From positions 114,834,890 to 114,898,889 of the forward strand of contig NC_080164.1 of the NCBI RefSeq assembly GCF_950295315.1: a DNA stretch of 64,000 bases. Reading direction: 5' to 3'. Shown piece after piece: positions 32,480 to 43,147 of the stretch. The stretch's first letter is position 1. Every line of letters begins with the position of its first letter. This DNA is from Erinaceus europaeus. Taxonomy: Eukaryota > Chordata > Mammalia > Eulipotyphla > Erinaceidae. Below the pieces are notes generated by a model. It ran no database searches, had not been told where the DNA came from, and saw only the letters and a program-made list of their open reading frames with translations. Made by a program: the position numbers and the translations under genes.

Positions 32480-35400
32480 TATCAATAAATGTCTGAATGG
32501 CCTGAATTCACCTATTAAAAGACACAGAGTAGGAAGCTGGATCAGAAAACACAATCCAGCAATATGCTGTCTATAAGAAACCCACCTAACTCAACAAGAC
32601 AAACACAGACTCAAAGTGAAAGGATGGAAAACCATCATGCAAGCCAATGGCCCACAAAAAAAAAAAGGGGGGGGGGCAGGAACAACTATTCTCATATCTG
32701 ACATAATAGAATTTAAAATAATTAAAATTTTAAAAGATAGGGAGGGACACTACTTAATGCTCAGAGGGTCAGTCAATCAAGAGGACTTAACAATTATTAA
32801 CATGTATGTACCCAATGAGAAGCCATCTAAATACATCAAACATCTACTGACATAGCTACAACAATATATTAACAGCAATACAGTCATAGTAGGAGACTTC
32901 AACACCCCACTCTCTCAACTTGACAGATCATCTGCACAAAAAAATCAATAAATATATGAGGGAGCTGAATGAAGAGATAGATAAACTAGAACTATTCGAC
33001 ATTTTCAGAGTCATTCATCCCAAGAAACTAGAATAAACATTTTCCTCAAGTACACAAGGGTCATTCTCAAGGATAGACCATATGTTAGGCCACAAAGACA
33101 GCATCAGCAAATTTAAGAGCATTGAAATCATCCCAAGCATCATCTCAGACGACAGTGGAATTAAACTAACACTTTACAATCAACAAAAGATTAGTAATCG
33201 TCCCCAAATGTGGAAGCTCAACAGTACACTACTTAAAAACTACTGGGTCAGAGAGGAAATAAAGGAAGATATCCAAATGTTTCAACAGTTCAATGAAAAT
33301 GAAGACACAAGCTATAAAAAATATTTGGGATACAGCTAAGGCAGTACTAAGAGGGAAATTCATAGCCATACAAGCAAATATTAGGAAACAACAAAAAGCA
33401 CAAATAAACAGCCTGATTGCACATCTTAAATACCTTGAAGAAGAAGAACAAAGGAATGCTAAAGTAGCCAGAAGGACAGAAATCACTAAAGTTAGGGCAG
33501 AAATCAATAAAATTGAAAATAAGAAAAACAGGGAGTTGGGCAGTAGCACAGCGGGTTAAGTGCATGTGGTGCAAAGCGCAAGGACGGGCATAAGGATCCC
33601 GGTTCGAGCCCCGGCTCCCCACCTGTGCAGGGGAGTCGCTTCACAGGTGGTGAATCAGGTCTGCAGGTGTCTGTCTTTCTCTCCCCCTCTGTCTTCCCTT
33701 CCTCTCTCCATTTCTCTCTGTCCTATCCAACAACGACAATATCAGTGACAACAACAATAATAACGACAACAGTAAAACAAGGGCAACAAAAGGGAATAAA
33801 TAAATAATATATAAAAAAAAGAAAAGAAGAAAAACATACAAAAGATCATCGAAAGTAAATGTTGGTTCTTCAAAAGAGTAAACAAAAATGACAAACCCTT
33901 ATTCAGAATCATGAAACAAAAAAATGGAGAAGATCCAAAAAAATAGCATCATAAATGAAAGAGATATCACAACAGACAACACAGAAATTCAACATGTCAT
34001 GTGAGACTTCTATGAACAACTATATGCCACCAAGCTAGAGAACCTGGAAGGAATGAGTGATTTCCTAGATACCTACCAACTTCCAAAACTAAGTAAAGAT
34101 GAAGTGGATAACATGAACAGGCCCATCACAGCTAATAAAATTGAAATAGTTATCAAAAACCTTCCCAAGAATAAAAGTCCTGAACCAGATGGTTTTACAA
34201 ATGAATTCTACAAACCCTTCAAAGAAGAACTAATATCTCTACTTTTAAAAGTCTTCCAGAATATTGAAGACACTGGAATACTCCCTTCCAGCTTCTATGA
34301 AGCCAACATCACCTTGATACCGAAAACTGGCAAGGACACAACCAAAAAACTACAGACCAACATCTCTGATGAACATAGATGCTAAAATACTGATCAAAAT
34401 TCTAGCCCATCGGATACAGCAGTATATTAAAAAGACTGTTCATCATGACCAAGTGGGGTTTATCCCAGGGATGCAAGGTTGGTTTAATATACGTAAATCA
34501 ACCAATGTGATCCACCACATCAACAAAAGCAAAACCAAAACCCACACAGTCATATCAATAGATGCAGAGAAAGCCTTTGACAAAAATCCAACATCCCTTT
34601 ATGATCAAAACACTACAAAAAATGGGAATAGATGGAAATTTCCTCAAGATAGTGGAGTCTATATATAGCAAACCTACAGCCAACATCATACTCAATGGTG
34701 AAAAACTGGAAGCATTTTCCCTCAGATCAGGTACTAGACAGAGCTGCCCACTATCACCATTACTATTCAACATAGTGTTGGAATTTCGTGTCATAGCAAT
34801 CAGGCAGGAGCAAGGAATTAAAGGGATACAGATTGGAAGAGAAGAAGTCAAACTCTCCCTATTTGCAGACGACATGATAGTATACATGGAAAAACCTAAG
34901 GAATCCAGCAAGAAGCTTTTGGAACTCATCAGGCAATACAGTAAGGTGACAAGCTACAAAATTAACATTCAAAAGTCAGTGGCATTCCTCTATGCAAACA
35001 CTAAGCTAGAAGAAATTGAAATACAGAAATCAATTCCTTTTACTATAGCAACATAAACAATAATATATCTAGGAATAAACCTAACCAAAGAAGTAAAAGA
35101 ATTATGCGCTGAAAATTATGAGTCACTACTCAAAGAAACTGAAAAAGGCACAAAGAAGTGGAAAGGTATTCTATGTCCATGGGTTGGAAGAATTCACATC
35201 ATCAAAATGAATATATTACCCAGAGCCATCTACAAATTTAATGCTATCCCCATCAAGATCCCAACCACATTTTTAGGAGAATAGAACAAACGCTACAAAT
35301 GTTTATCTGGAACCAGAAAAAAAACCTAGAATCGCGAAAACAATCTTGAGAAGAAAGAACAGAACTGGAGGCATCACACTCCCAGATCTCAAATTGTATT

Positions 35401-36607
35401 ATAGGGCCACTGTCATCAAAACTGCTTGGTACTGGAACATGAATAGACACACTGACCAGTGGAACAGAATTGAGAGCCCAGAAGTAAGCTGTCAATTCTA
35501 TTGAGACATTACCTATGGACATCTAATCTTTGACAAAGGTGCCCAGACTATTAAATGGGGAAAACAGAGTCTCTTCAACAAATGGTGTTGGAAATAATGG
35601 GTTGAAGCATGCAGAAAAATTAAACTGAACCACTATATTCAACAAATACAAAAGAAAATTCCATGTGGATCAAGGACTTGGATGTTAGACCACAAACTAT
35701 CAGATATTTAGAGGAAAATATTGGCAGAACTCTTTTCCATATAAATTTTAAAGACATCTTCAATGAAATCAATCCAATTACAAAGGAGACTAAGGCAAGC
35801 ATAAACCTATGGGACTACATCAAATTAAAAAACTTCTGCACAGCAAAAGAAATCACTACTCAAACCCCTCACTGAATGGGAGAAGATCTTTACATACCAT
35901 ACAGCAGACAAGAGTTTAATAACCAAAATATATAGAGAGCTTGCCAAACTCTCAACAATAAGAAAACAAATAACCCCATCCAAAAATCGGGGGAGGACAT
36001 GGATAGAATATTCACCACAGAAGAGATCCAAAAGGCCGAGAAACACATGGAAAAATGCTTCAAGTCTTTGATTGTCAGGGAAATGCAAAAAAAGACAACA
36101 ATAAGGTACCACCTCACTCCTTTGAGAATGTCATACATCAGAAAAGGTAACAGTAGCGAATGCTGGAGAGGTTGTGGGGTCAAAGGAACCCTCCTATACT
36201 GCTGGTGGGAATGTCAATTGATTCAACCTCTGTGGAGAACAGTCTGGAGATAGAATTCTCAGGAGGCTAGAAATGGACCTAGCCTATGATCCTGCAACTC
36301 CTCTCCTGGGGATATATCCTAAGGAACCCAACACACCCATATCCAAAAATATCTGTATACACGTATGTTCTTAGCAGCACAATTTTTAATAGCCAAAACC
36401 TGGAAGCAACCCAGGTGTCCAACAACAGATGAGTGGCTGAGTAAGTTGTAGTATATATACACAATGGAATACTACTCAGCTATTAAAAACGGTGACTTCA
36501 ATGTTTTCAGCTGATCTTGGATGGAGCTTGAAAAATTCATGTTAAGTGAAATAAGTCAGGAACAGAAGGATGAATATGGGATGATCTCACTCTCAGGCAG
36601 GAGTTGA
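32480..36607 (+). pseudogene. L1A ORF2, broken and SINE-interrupted
   Basis: Order of domains: endonuclease (LNSPIKRHRVGSW at about 32500, HRLKVKGWKTIMQANG, IINMYVPNE, VIVGDFNTPLS); reverse transcriptase from about 33860 ([48 protein letters not shown] with the catalytic FADD at about 34860); C-terminal Cys region (RGCGVKGTLLYCWWEC at about 36170). Stops and frameshifts occur throughout, for example at 32571, 32853 and 35054. An A/G slippage tract lies at 32657-32674. The frame ends at TGA 36605-36607. Confidence 0.9.
33521..33836 (+). mobile_element. SINE-A inserted in L1A ORF2, 10-bp TSD
   Basis: AAGAAAAACA is repeated at 33521-33530 and 33827-33836. The element (33531-33826) has a near-consensus head GTAGCACAGCGGGTTAAGTG, GGTTCGAGCCCCGGCTCCCC and (AAAT)n tail. 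It is younger than its L1 host. Confidence 0.95.
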
Positions 36608-36919
36608 AAAACAAGATCAGAAGAGAAAACACAGTAGAACCTGAACTGGAATTGGTGTATTGTACCAAAGTAAAAGACTCTGGGTTTGGGGTGGGAGAAT
36701 ACAGGTCCAAAAAGGATGACAGAGGACCTAGTGGGGGTTGTACTGTTACATGGAAAACTGGGAAATGCTATGCATATAAAAACTATTGTATTTACTGTCG
36801 AATGTAAAACATTAATTCCCCAATAAAGAAAAATAAAAATGCCTGTTTTCCCTTTTTTTGGTTTTCAATCTTTTTAATGTAGCACCGAACAGTGAGCCTG
36901 GTTATCTCTGATAACTCTG

Positions 36920-37090
36920 ACAGTCCAACATTTTTAACCTTTATTTAGAGACACAGTGAAATAAGAAAGAGAGACCACGGCACCAGCCCACCATGCATGG
37001 AGCACTCCCTGGTGTCGTTCATGGTGCACCTGTGGGATACCAGGGCTCAAAACCAAGGTCTTGTATCTGATCAGGGTGTGATCTAACCTT
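36920..37090 (-). mobile_element. SINE-E remnant
   Basis: TTTATTTAGAGACACAGTGA tail side, GGTGTCGTTCATGGTGCACC, GGGCTCAAAACCAAGGTCTT. Like the 5870 remnant. Confidence 0.45.
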
Positions 37091-37234
37091 AGTCAGCTTG
37101 AACCCACGCTCTTCTTTTAAATTAATAAGTTTTGGAGTAACCAATATAACAGCAATAAGTAATTAATGCATACTCACTCAATCAATAAAATATCAAGTAT
37201 TGCTGATTCTGTCCCAGCCACTTTAAGAACTGCT

Positions 37235-37350
37235 AGAGCGGGCTGGGGAAATAGCACAGTGCTTCTGCAACAAGACTCCACAAGGCTCAATGGCTAGCAC
37301 ACCATAAGCCAGAGCTGAGCAGAGCTGGGTGGAAGGGGAGGAATAATAAT
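37235..37350 (+). mobile_element. SINE-B-like copy
   Basis: GGGCTGGGGAAATAGCACAG head, AAGGCTCAATGGCTAGCACA, CCATAAGCCAGAGCTGAGCA (B-type 3' block), AATAATAATAATAA tail. Confidence 0.6.
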
Positions 37351-37424
37351 AATAAACACTGAGGGACCACAAGGCCCCACAGACAGAGGAAAAGTAGAGT
37401 CTGGCAGTCAAGTGGGGATACACT

Positions 37425-37500
37425 AGAAACATTAGAACAGCCTATGGCCATACCACCCTGAACACACCGGATCTTGTCTGATCTCAGAAACATTAGAACA
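37425..37500 (+). pseudogene. 5S rRNA 5'-fragment retropseudogene, 15-bp TSD, no A tail
   Basis: 37440-37485 reads GCCTATGGCCATACCACCCT, then GAACACACCGGATCTTGTCT, then GATCTC. This is the first 46 nt of 5S rRNA with a few CpG-decay-type changes. AGAAACATTAGAACA occurs exactly at 37425-37439 and 37486-37500. It lacks the internal Pol III promoter of 5S DNA (which lies further 3'), so it is not a working gene. A 3'-truncated copy with a TSD and no A tail fits the known class of tailless retropseudogenes. Confidence 0.93.
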
Positions 37501-37519
37501 AAGCTCTACCTGAATACCC

Positions 37520-37845
37520 AGGGCACAGAATCAGACTTCTAAAGAATAAAGAGGAAGATCAAGAGAAGATTTTCTGGAGCAAAGAACAGATGTGAGTTGT
37601 GTGTGTATACAGTAAAGAAAGCATGGGATGAAACAGGAGATATAATCATGAGGTAGGTACAGAAAGGTGGTACCTGCAATACTAGAGCTCTGTCTAAATG
37701 CAACTTGGACACATTAAGAATTTCAAAAGGTAGATGCGGGTAAGAGTGTTTTGCAGGAAACTGATAAACTGTACACATGTAAAAACAACTGTACTGACTG
37801 TTGACTGTAAACCATTAATCCCCCCAATAAATTTAAAAAAAAATT
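37520..37845 (+). mobile_element. L1A 3' end, older copy
   Basis: GATATAATCATGAGGTAGGT, TGCAACTTGGACACATTAAG, CTGTACTGACTGTTGACTG, AAACCATTAATCCCCCCAAT, AAATTTAAAAAAAAA. Diverged relative to the copy at 36600. Confidence 0.75.
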
Positions 37846-37847
37846 TT

Positions 37848-38143
37848 TGCCTCCAGGGTTAGCACTGGGGCTCAGTGCCTGACCTACTACGAATTATGGA
37901 GGCTATTTTTTCCCTTTTGTTGCCTTTGTTATCATTGTTGTTGTTACTGGACAGGACAGAGAGATATTGAGAGATATGGGGAAGACAGAGAGGAGGAGAG
38001 AAAGACAGACACCTGCAGACCTGCTTTACAGCTTGCAAGGCAAACCCCCATAGGTGGGGAGCTGGGGGCTTGAAACAGGATCCTTGTTCTGGTCCTTGTG
38101 CTTCATGCCATGTGTGCTTAACCTGCTGCACTACTGCCCAGCC
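37848..38143 (-). mobile_element. SINE-A copy
   Basis: TGCCTCCAGGGTTAGCACTG 3' end, TTGCCTTTGTTATCATTGTT, the purine block, GGCTTGAAACAGGATCC, CTTAACCTGCTGCACTACTG, CCCAGCCCCC. Confidence 0.9.
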
Positions 38144-38305
38144 CCCTAAAAATGATTTTTTTTCTTTATTGGGGAATTAATGTTTTATATTCAACAGTAA
38201 ATACAATAGTTTGCACATGCATAACATCCCCCAGTTTCCCATATAACAATACAACCCCCACTAGGTCCTCTATCATCCTTCATGAACCTGTAGGTCCCTA
38301 AAAAT
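38144..38305 (-). mobile_element. L1A 3' end, 142 bp, minus, 10-bp TSD
   Basis: CCCTAAAAAT flanks at 38144-38153 and 38296-38305. Inside, TTTCTTTATTGGGGAATTAA then TGTTTTATATTCAACAGTAA is the complement of the L1A 3' end. Very strong 5' truncation. Confidence 0.92.
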
Positions 38306-38311
38306 TAAGTG

Positions 38312-38389
38312 CACTACTTTGCCATGTGCACAAACTAGGTTCAAGCCCAAGAAGCTTTGACACTGTAGTGTGTGAGTGTGTGTGTGAGT

Positions 38390-38441
<52 letters not shown>

Positions 38442-38460
38442 TCTGTATCTAAAATAAAAT
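38312..38460 (+). mobile_element. SINE-D with (GT)n expansion
   Basis: TTTGCCATGTGCACAAACTA, GGTTCAAGCCCAAGAAGCTT, TGACACTGTAGTG. GT repeats fill 38368-38440, and ATCTAAAATAAAATAAAG closes the element. Confidence 0.7.
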
Positions 38461-38467
38461 AAAGAAG

Positions 38468-38760
38468 TGGGGAGGAGGGAGTCGGGTGGTAGTGCAGCAG
38501 GTTAAGCGCACCTGGCGCAAGTGCAAGAACCAGCGTTAAGGACCCTGGTTCGAGTCCCCAGCTCCCCAACTGCAGTGAAGTCACTTCACATGTGGTAAAG
38601 CAGGTCTGCAGGAGTCTGTCTTTCTCTCCCCCTCTCTATATTCCCCTCCTCTCTCCATTTCTCTGTCCTATCCAACAACAACAATAATAATAACTACAAC
38701 AATAAAACAACAAGAGCAACAAAACGGGAATATATACATATATAAAACAAATGGGGAGGA
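38468..38760 (+). mobile_element. SINE-A with 9-bp TSD
   Basis: TGGGGAGGA at 38468-38476 and 38752-38760. The element (38477-38751) has GGGAGTCGGGTGGTAGTGCA, GGTTCGAGTCCCCAGCTCCC and an ATATATACATATATAAAAC tail. Confidence 0.92.
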
Positions 38761-38849
38761 AAGACAGGAAGTAAGGACAGATCCTTCGGCATGTTGTGGC
38801 CCATTTCCCCCAAAGCATTACTGACAAGATTCTTCTTTCTCTATTTAAT

Positions 38850-39617
38850 GTTCTATGTCCATCTGTCTTACACAAAAGTCAATTCAAAATGGTTCAAAGA
38901 CTTGGATGTACACCGGAAACCATAAAATACTGGCAGAACTGGCCAAAACATCTGTTTCGGAAATGCCTTTGGAGACTCAAGTTCAACAGCAAGGAAAACA
39001 AAATAAAAAAATAAACCAATGGGATAACATCAAACTGAAAAGCTTCTGCACAGCAAGAGGAAGTAGCACCAAAATAAAATAGCATTCTACTGAATGGGAG
39101 GGTTTTTACAAGCCATATATCAGAAAGAGCTAGTAGCCAAAACATATTTAAAACTCACAAAGCTCAGTAACAGAAAACCAACTCCATTAAAAACGGGGAG
39201 ATGAGGGAGCCAGATGGTAGCACATGCATGGTGCAAAGCCCAAACCACACAAGAATCCCAGTTCGAACCCTTGGCTGCCCACCTGCAAGGTTTGTGTGTG
39301 TGTGTGTGTGTGGGGGGGGGGGTTGGGAGCTGGAGGGTTGCTTCACAAGTGGTGAAGCAGGTCTGCAGGTGTCTTATTTTTATTTCCCCGTCTGTCTTTC
39401 CCTTCTCTCAATTTCTCTCTGTCATATCCAACAACAGTAGCAACAACAAGGGCAACAAAATGGAAAAAATGGCCCCAAGAGCAGTGGATTCATAGTACAG
39501 GCACTGAGCCCCTGGAGGCAAAAAAAAAAAAAAAAGGGAGATGATCTGAACAGTTCTTCACCAAAAGAGGTATTCGAATGACCAATAGACATATGAAAAA
39601 AAGTTCAGGGTCAATGA
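38850..39617 (+). mobile_element. L1 ORF2 fragment, SINE-interrupted
   Basis: TCAATTCAAAATGGTTCAAA, GGATGTACACCGGAAACCAT, AACATCAAACTGAAAAGCTT, CTGCACAGCAAGAGG, then, after a SINE-A, AATGACCAATAGACATATGA. This parallels ORF2 near 35650-36060. More diverged than the 30-kb L1A. Confidence 0.8.
39196..39544 (+). mobile_element. SINE-A inserted in L1, 9-bp TSD
   Basis: GGGAGATGA at 39196-39204 and 39536-39544. The element (39205-39535) carries a GT/G expansion at 39293-39322 between the B box (CAGTTCGAACCC) and the CTTCACAAGTGGTGAAGC motif, and ends CCCTGGAGGC plus an A tract. Confidence 0.92.
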
Positions 39618-39629
39618 GATATCTCACTT

Positions 39630-39825
39630 GAGGGGCTTGGTGGTGGTTGACCTTATTGAGCACACATAGTACAATGCACAAAGACCCAGGTTCAAGCCTG
39701 TGCTCACCTACCTGCAGGGCGGAAGCTTTGCAAGTGGTGAAGCAGTGCTGCATTTGTCTGTCTGTCCTCAATCTCCCCCTTCCCTCTCAATTTCTGACTG
39801 ATTCTATCCAATAAATAAAACCTCC
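39630..39825 (+). mobile_element. SINE-A2 copy
   Basis: GCTTGGTGGTGGTTGACCTT, GGTTCAAGCCTGTGCTCACC, GTGAAGCAGTGCTGCATTTG, TATCCAATAAATAAAACC. Confidence 0.85.
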
Positions 39826-40155
39826 CCTAAGCAGATGATCCCAACAAATTGTCCTAAAGACCCACCTCCCCAGAGCCCTGCCCCACTAGGGAAAGAGAAA
39901 GACAGGCTGGGAGTATGGATCAACTTGCCAAGGCCCATGTTCAGCGGGGAAGCAATTACAGAAGCCAGACCTTCCACCTTCCATACCCCATAATGACCCT
40001 GGGTCCATCCTCCCAGAAGGATAAAGAATAGGAAAGCTATCAAGGGAGGGGAGGGGATACAGAGTTCTGGTGGTGGGTATTGTACCCTTCTTATCCTATG
40101 GTCTTGTCAATATTTCCATTTTATAACTTAAAAATTTTTAAATAAAAAAAAATTG
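39826..40155 (+). mobile_element. L1B 3' end (long 3'UTR form)
   Basis: CCCCACTAGGGAAAGAGAAA, GGCTGGGAGTATGGATCAAC, TGTTCAGCGGGGAAGCAATT and TTTTAAATAAAAAAAAATTG match 20555-20839 of the L1B. 5'-truncated. Confidence 0.9.
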
Positions 40156-40159
40156 AAAT

Positions 40160-40285
40160 AGGTCATTTGAACAGTCATTTTGATTTGTCTGCGACCCGGG
40201 TTTAAGCCTGGACCCCACCACAGTGAAGGAAGCTTTGGTGCTATGGCCTCTTCCACTTTTTTCTGTCTGTCTCTATTTAAAATGA
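40160..40285 (+). mobile_element. SINE-D copy
   Basis: TTTGTCTGCGACCCGGGTTT, AAGCCTGGACCCCACCACAG, AGGAAGCTTTGGTGCTATGG, a CT tract and an A16 tail. Confidence 0.75.
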
Positions 40286-40394
40286 AAAAAAAAAAAAAAC
40301 CCAATGTTATTGGTTATCAGAGAAGTGCAATGTCAGACAGAAATAACATGTCATATCCATGAGAAAACCATACATAAAAAAGGACACAAACAGG

Positions 40395-40520
40395 GCCAGC
40401 GAAACAGCTCGCTTGACAGTGTGCTGCTTTGCCACGTGTGTGACCAAGATATGAGCCTGGACCCTATAGCACTTAATGAAACTTCAGTGCTGTGATCTCT
40501 TTTACTCTCTAAAGAGAAAA
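40395..40520 (+). mobile_element. SINE-D inside old L1
   Basis: GGGCCAGCGAAACAGCTCGC, TTGACAGTGTGCTGCTTTGC, GAGCCTGGACCCTATAGCAC, AAACTTCAGTGCTGTGATCT. The clearest head of the D family. Confidence 0.8.
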
Positions 40521-40626
40521 GGGGGAGGGGGTAACAAATGCTGGCTCAGATGTAGGGGGAAAAGAGCCCTTCTACTCTGTTGATAGGAATGTCTGTCAGT
40601 CCAGCCCCTGTGGAAACTAGTCTGGA

Positions 40627-40790
40627 GACTAGCAGGTCTGCAGGTGTCTGTCTTTCTCTCCCCCATTCTGTCTTCCCTTCCTCTCTCCATTTCTCTCTAT
40701 CCTATCCAGCAATGACAACATCAATAACAACAATTACTACAATAAAACAAGGGTGACTAAAGGGAATAAATAAATAATATTTAAGACAAG
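40627..40790 (+). mobile_element. 5'-truncated SINE-A inside old L1
   Basis: Starts at AGCAGGTCTGCAGGTGTCTG, so the tRNA head is absent. The CT block, CAATGACAACATCAATAACA and AATAAATAAATAATATTTAA tail are present. Confidence 0.88.
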
Positions 40791-41283
40791 AAAAGAGAGA
40801 TATGCACATCGGTGTCCTTAGCAGCCCTATTTGCAATAGGCAAAATGTGGAAACCAAAATGTCCACGGCAGATGAGTGTTGAGGAAGTTGCGATATATAA
40901 ATGCCAGGGGATACACTGAACTGTACAAAATGATGAAATGTCCTCTCTTGCTGCAATGTGGATGGACTGGAAGGAAATCATGTTCGCTGAAATAAGCATT
41001 AGAAAGACCAATGCCGGATCACCCTGATGAGATTTGAAAAACAACGCAAAGGAAAACACAGGGCAAAGCTTTATCTCTGGGCTGTTGTAGCAGACCTAAG
41101 AATTCTACGGAGCAGAGAGGGGATGGAAGCCCGGTGCCCTGTGTTGGCTGAAGTGGGTGGACAGGCTGTGGAGGGTGTGATGTGCTGACATTTCTTATGG
41201 GGAGAGATGAACTATACATGTGTGGTGGCAGGTTTGCAAAGCAACATGTCCTCTATAATCTAACCTTAAAAAAAAAAAAAAAA

Positions 41284-41565
41284 AGGAGGTGGTCTGATGG
41301 TGGTGCACCAGGCTAAGCACATATACTATGAAGCACCAGGACCCACACAAGGACCCCCTCCCCACCTGTAGGGGCGTCGCTTCACAAGCTGTGAAGCAGG
41401 TGTCTTTCTCTCCCCTTCTCTGTCTTCCCCTCCTCTAAATTTCTCTCTGTCCTATCCATAAATAAATAAATTAATTTAATTTGATTGAAAACATGGCCAC
41501 AGGAGCAGTTGATTCTTAGTACAGGCACTAAGCTCCAGCGATAACCCTGGAGGCAAAAAAGAAAA
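41284..41565 (+). mobile_element. SINE-A copy, B box lost
   Basis: GGTCTGATGGTGGTGCACCA head. The GGTTCGAGCCC segment is deleted (CAAGGACCCCCTCCCCACCT). The CT block, AATAAATAAATTAATTTAAT, GGAGCAGTTGATTCTTAGTA and CCCTGGAGGC follow. Confidence 0.88.
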
Positions 41566-41727
41566 GAAGAACTTCAATAAAGGAGAGAGTAAGAAAGTCT
41601 GATCTGCACTCTACAAAGGGGCCACTATAGAAAATGACTCAAAAGAAGTTTCTACTCATCCACTTAGGATGAAATTGTAGCCATTTGGCTAACACAATAT
41701 GATGGTCTGAAATATGTTAACAGTTAC

Positions 41728-41729
<2 letters not shown>

Positions 41730-41763
<34 letters not shown>
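41730..41763 (+). repeat. Poly(A) tract, about 34 A
   Basis: An isolated A run between unique flanks, with no SINE or LINE body recognised immediately 5'. Confidence 0.95.
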
Positions 41764-41764
<1 letters not shown>

Positions 41765-41794
41765 CAGCTCATGAGATTGATATTACAAAGTTAT

Positions 41795-41968
41795 AAAAAG
41801 GCAGGAATTGTGGTCCTGGAGGTGACGCAGTGGTAAAGCTTTGGACTCTCAAGCATGAGGTCTCAAGTTCGATCCCCGGCAGCACATGTGCCAGAGTAAT
41901 GTCTGGTTCTTTCTCTCTCCCCCTATCTTTCTCATAAATAAATAATTATTTTAAAAAAGGCAGGAATT
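41795..41968 (+). mobile_element. SINE-C with perfect 15-bp TSD
   Basis: AAAAAGGCAGGAATT at 41795-41809 and 41954-41968. The element (41810-41953): GACGCAGTGGTAAAGCTTTG, AAGTTCGATCCCCGGCAGCA (B box), CCAGAGTAATGTCTGGTTCT, TCATAAATAAATAATTATT. Best-preserved C copy in the window. Confidence 0.95.
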
Positions 41969-41984
41969 TTATTGCATTTGAAAG

Positions 41985-42182
41985 TAAATGGGGGTTACAC
42001 CTGGTTGAGAGTACATGTTACATGGACCTAGGTTTGAGCCCTTGGTCCCCACCTACAGAGGGAAAGCTTTGTGAGTGGTAGAGCAGTGTTGCAGGTGTCT
42101 CTCTGTCTCTCTCCCTCTTTATCATCCCCTTCCCTCTCGATTTCTGGCTGTATCCAATAAATAAAGATAATAAAAAAAATTA
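41985..42182 (+). mobile_element. SINE-A2 copy
   Basis: CACCTGGTTGAGAGTACATG, GGTTTGAGCCCTTGGTCCCC, GGCTGTATCCAATAAATAAA. Confidence 0.9.
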
Positions 42183-42242
42183 AATGGCATCAGTATCTCA
42201 AAATTCTAAATCGTTTAGATGAAGTTTAAAAAATTCTAAATT

Positions 42243-42402
42243 GTTTTCTTATTTATTTATTATTGGATAGAGACAGAGAGAAACCAAGATGGGAGGGGTA
42301 GATAAAGAGGAAGAGAGACAAAGACACACCTGCAGCTTGAACTTGGTCCTTGTGCACTGTAATGTGTGCACTTAACCCAGGTGCACCACCGCCTATGCCC
42401 CT
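42243..42402 (-). mobile_element. SINE-A2 copy with internal deletion
   Basis: TTATTTATTATTGGATAGAG tail, a purine block, CACCTGCAGCTTGAACTTGG (the segment between is missing), CACCACCGCC head. Confidence 0.85.
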
Positions 42403-42440
42403 TAAAATTCTATACATGGAAAAAAATCACATCAAAAACA

Positions 42441-42600
42441 TGCATTTGGCTCACCAGCTAAGATGCATGCTTTGGCATGTACACAGCCCAACCTCATGCC
42501 ACAATCACCACATGGAAGGTGCCATGACACTAGAGGAAGAAGCTTCAGTGCCGTGGTGTCTCTCTTGCTCTCTGTCTTGCTATATGAATGAAAAAAGTAG
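42441..42600 (+). mobile_element. SINE-D copy
   Basis: GCATTTGGCTCACCAGCTAA, TGCTTTGGCATGTACACAGC, AAGCTTCAGTGCCGTGGTGT, a CT tract, ATGAATGAAAAAAG. Confidence 0.65.
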
Positions 42601-42886
42601 TCCAGAAGAGTATAGTCACACATGTGTAAGATCCCAACTCTGTACAAAGGAAAAATTTTTACATCTATCTCACCTAATACATTTGAAAAATCACCAGCAC
42701 ATTCTGAAAATGGAAATGAATTTTTAAATTCTGAGTTGTAAAACAAAACAAATAAAATGGAGCTATAAAGTTAGTATGATAAAAGCATTAAGGGAATTTA
42801 TAGCTCTCTGATTTGCTTAAACTAACACCTTAACAATCATTCATAACTGGTAAGCCTATACTTTTGTATATTTCTTTAAAAAAAAA

Positions 42887-43147
42887 ATGTAGCATAGTGG
42901 GTTAAGCACACGTGGTGCAAAGTGCAAGGACTGGTGTGAGGAGCCCATTCAAGCACCCCGGCTCCCCACCTGCAGGAGAGTCACTTCACAAGCGGTGAAG
43001 CAGGTCTGTAGGTGTCTTTCTCTGCCCTCTCTGTCTTCCCCCTCTCTCTCCATTTCTCTCTGTCCTATCCAACAACGACAACATCAATAATAACTACAAC
43101 AACAACAAAAAGGGCAACAAAAAAAGGAAATAAATATTTTTTAAAAA
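42887..43147 (+). mobile_element. SINE-A, start slightly truncated
   Basis: Begins at TAGCATAGTGGGTTAAGCAC. The B box is diverged (CATTCAAGCACCC). The CT block, CAACAACGACAACATCAATA and AAATATTTTTTAAA are present. Confidence 0.9.

Larger units (their letters stand above)
30224..36840 (+). mobile_element. Near full-length L1A, inactive
   Basis: Contains a 5'UTR of about 1.15 kb with AAGATGGC at 30235 (the same motif as near the L1B 5' end), ORF1, ORF2 and an L1A 3'UTR ending AAACATTAATTCCCCAATAA plus an A-rich tail. The exact 5' end is inferred from the AAGATGGC spacing. I found no convincing TSD. A SINE-A sits in ORF2, and 31040-31085 of the 5'UTR carries a SINE-B-like GAGAGTCTCTTTGCATAAGC. 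Confidence 0.88.
40300..41265 (+). mobile_element. Older L1 3' region, multiply interrupted
   Basis: ATTGGTTATCAGAGAAGTGC, AACAAATGCTGGCTCAGATG, CAGCCCCTGTGGAAACTAGT, GCAGCCCTATTTGCAATAGG and GATGGACTGGAAGGAAATCA are ORF2 C-terminal landmarks. Then come a GGGCTGTTGTAGCAGACC 3'UTR and a terminal A20 tract. It probably joins the fragment at 38850-39617, split by 39618-40299. Confidence 0.75.

Noticed and set aside
29526..36850. AAAATGCCTG at 29526 and after the L1A tail at about 36837 as a TSD
   Set aside because: About 700 bp of non-L1 sequence lies between 29536 and the apparent L1A 5' end, so the 10-bp match is probably chance.
41810..41953. tRNA gene based on GACGCAGTGGTAAAGC and AAGTTCGATCCCCGGC
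   Set aside because: The arms do not pair as a tRNA and the segment is the head of a SINE with TSD and tail. The same holds for all SINE heads in the window.
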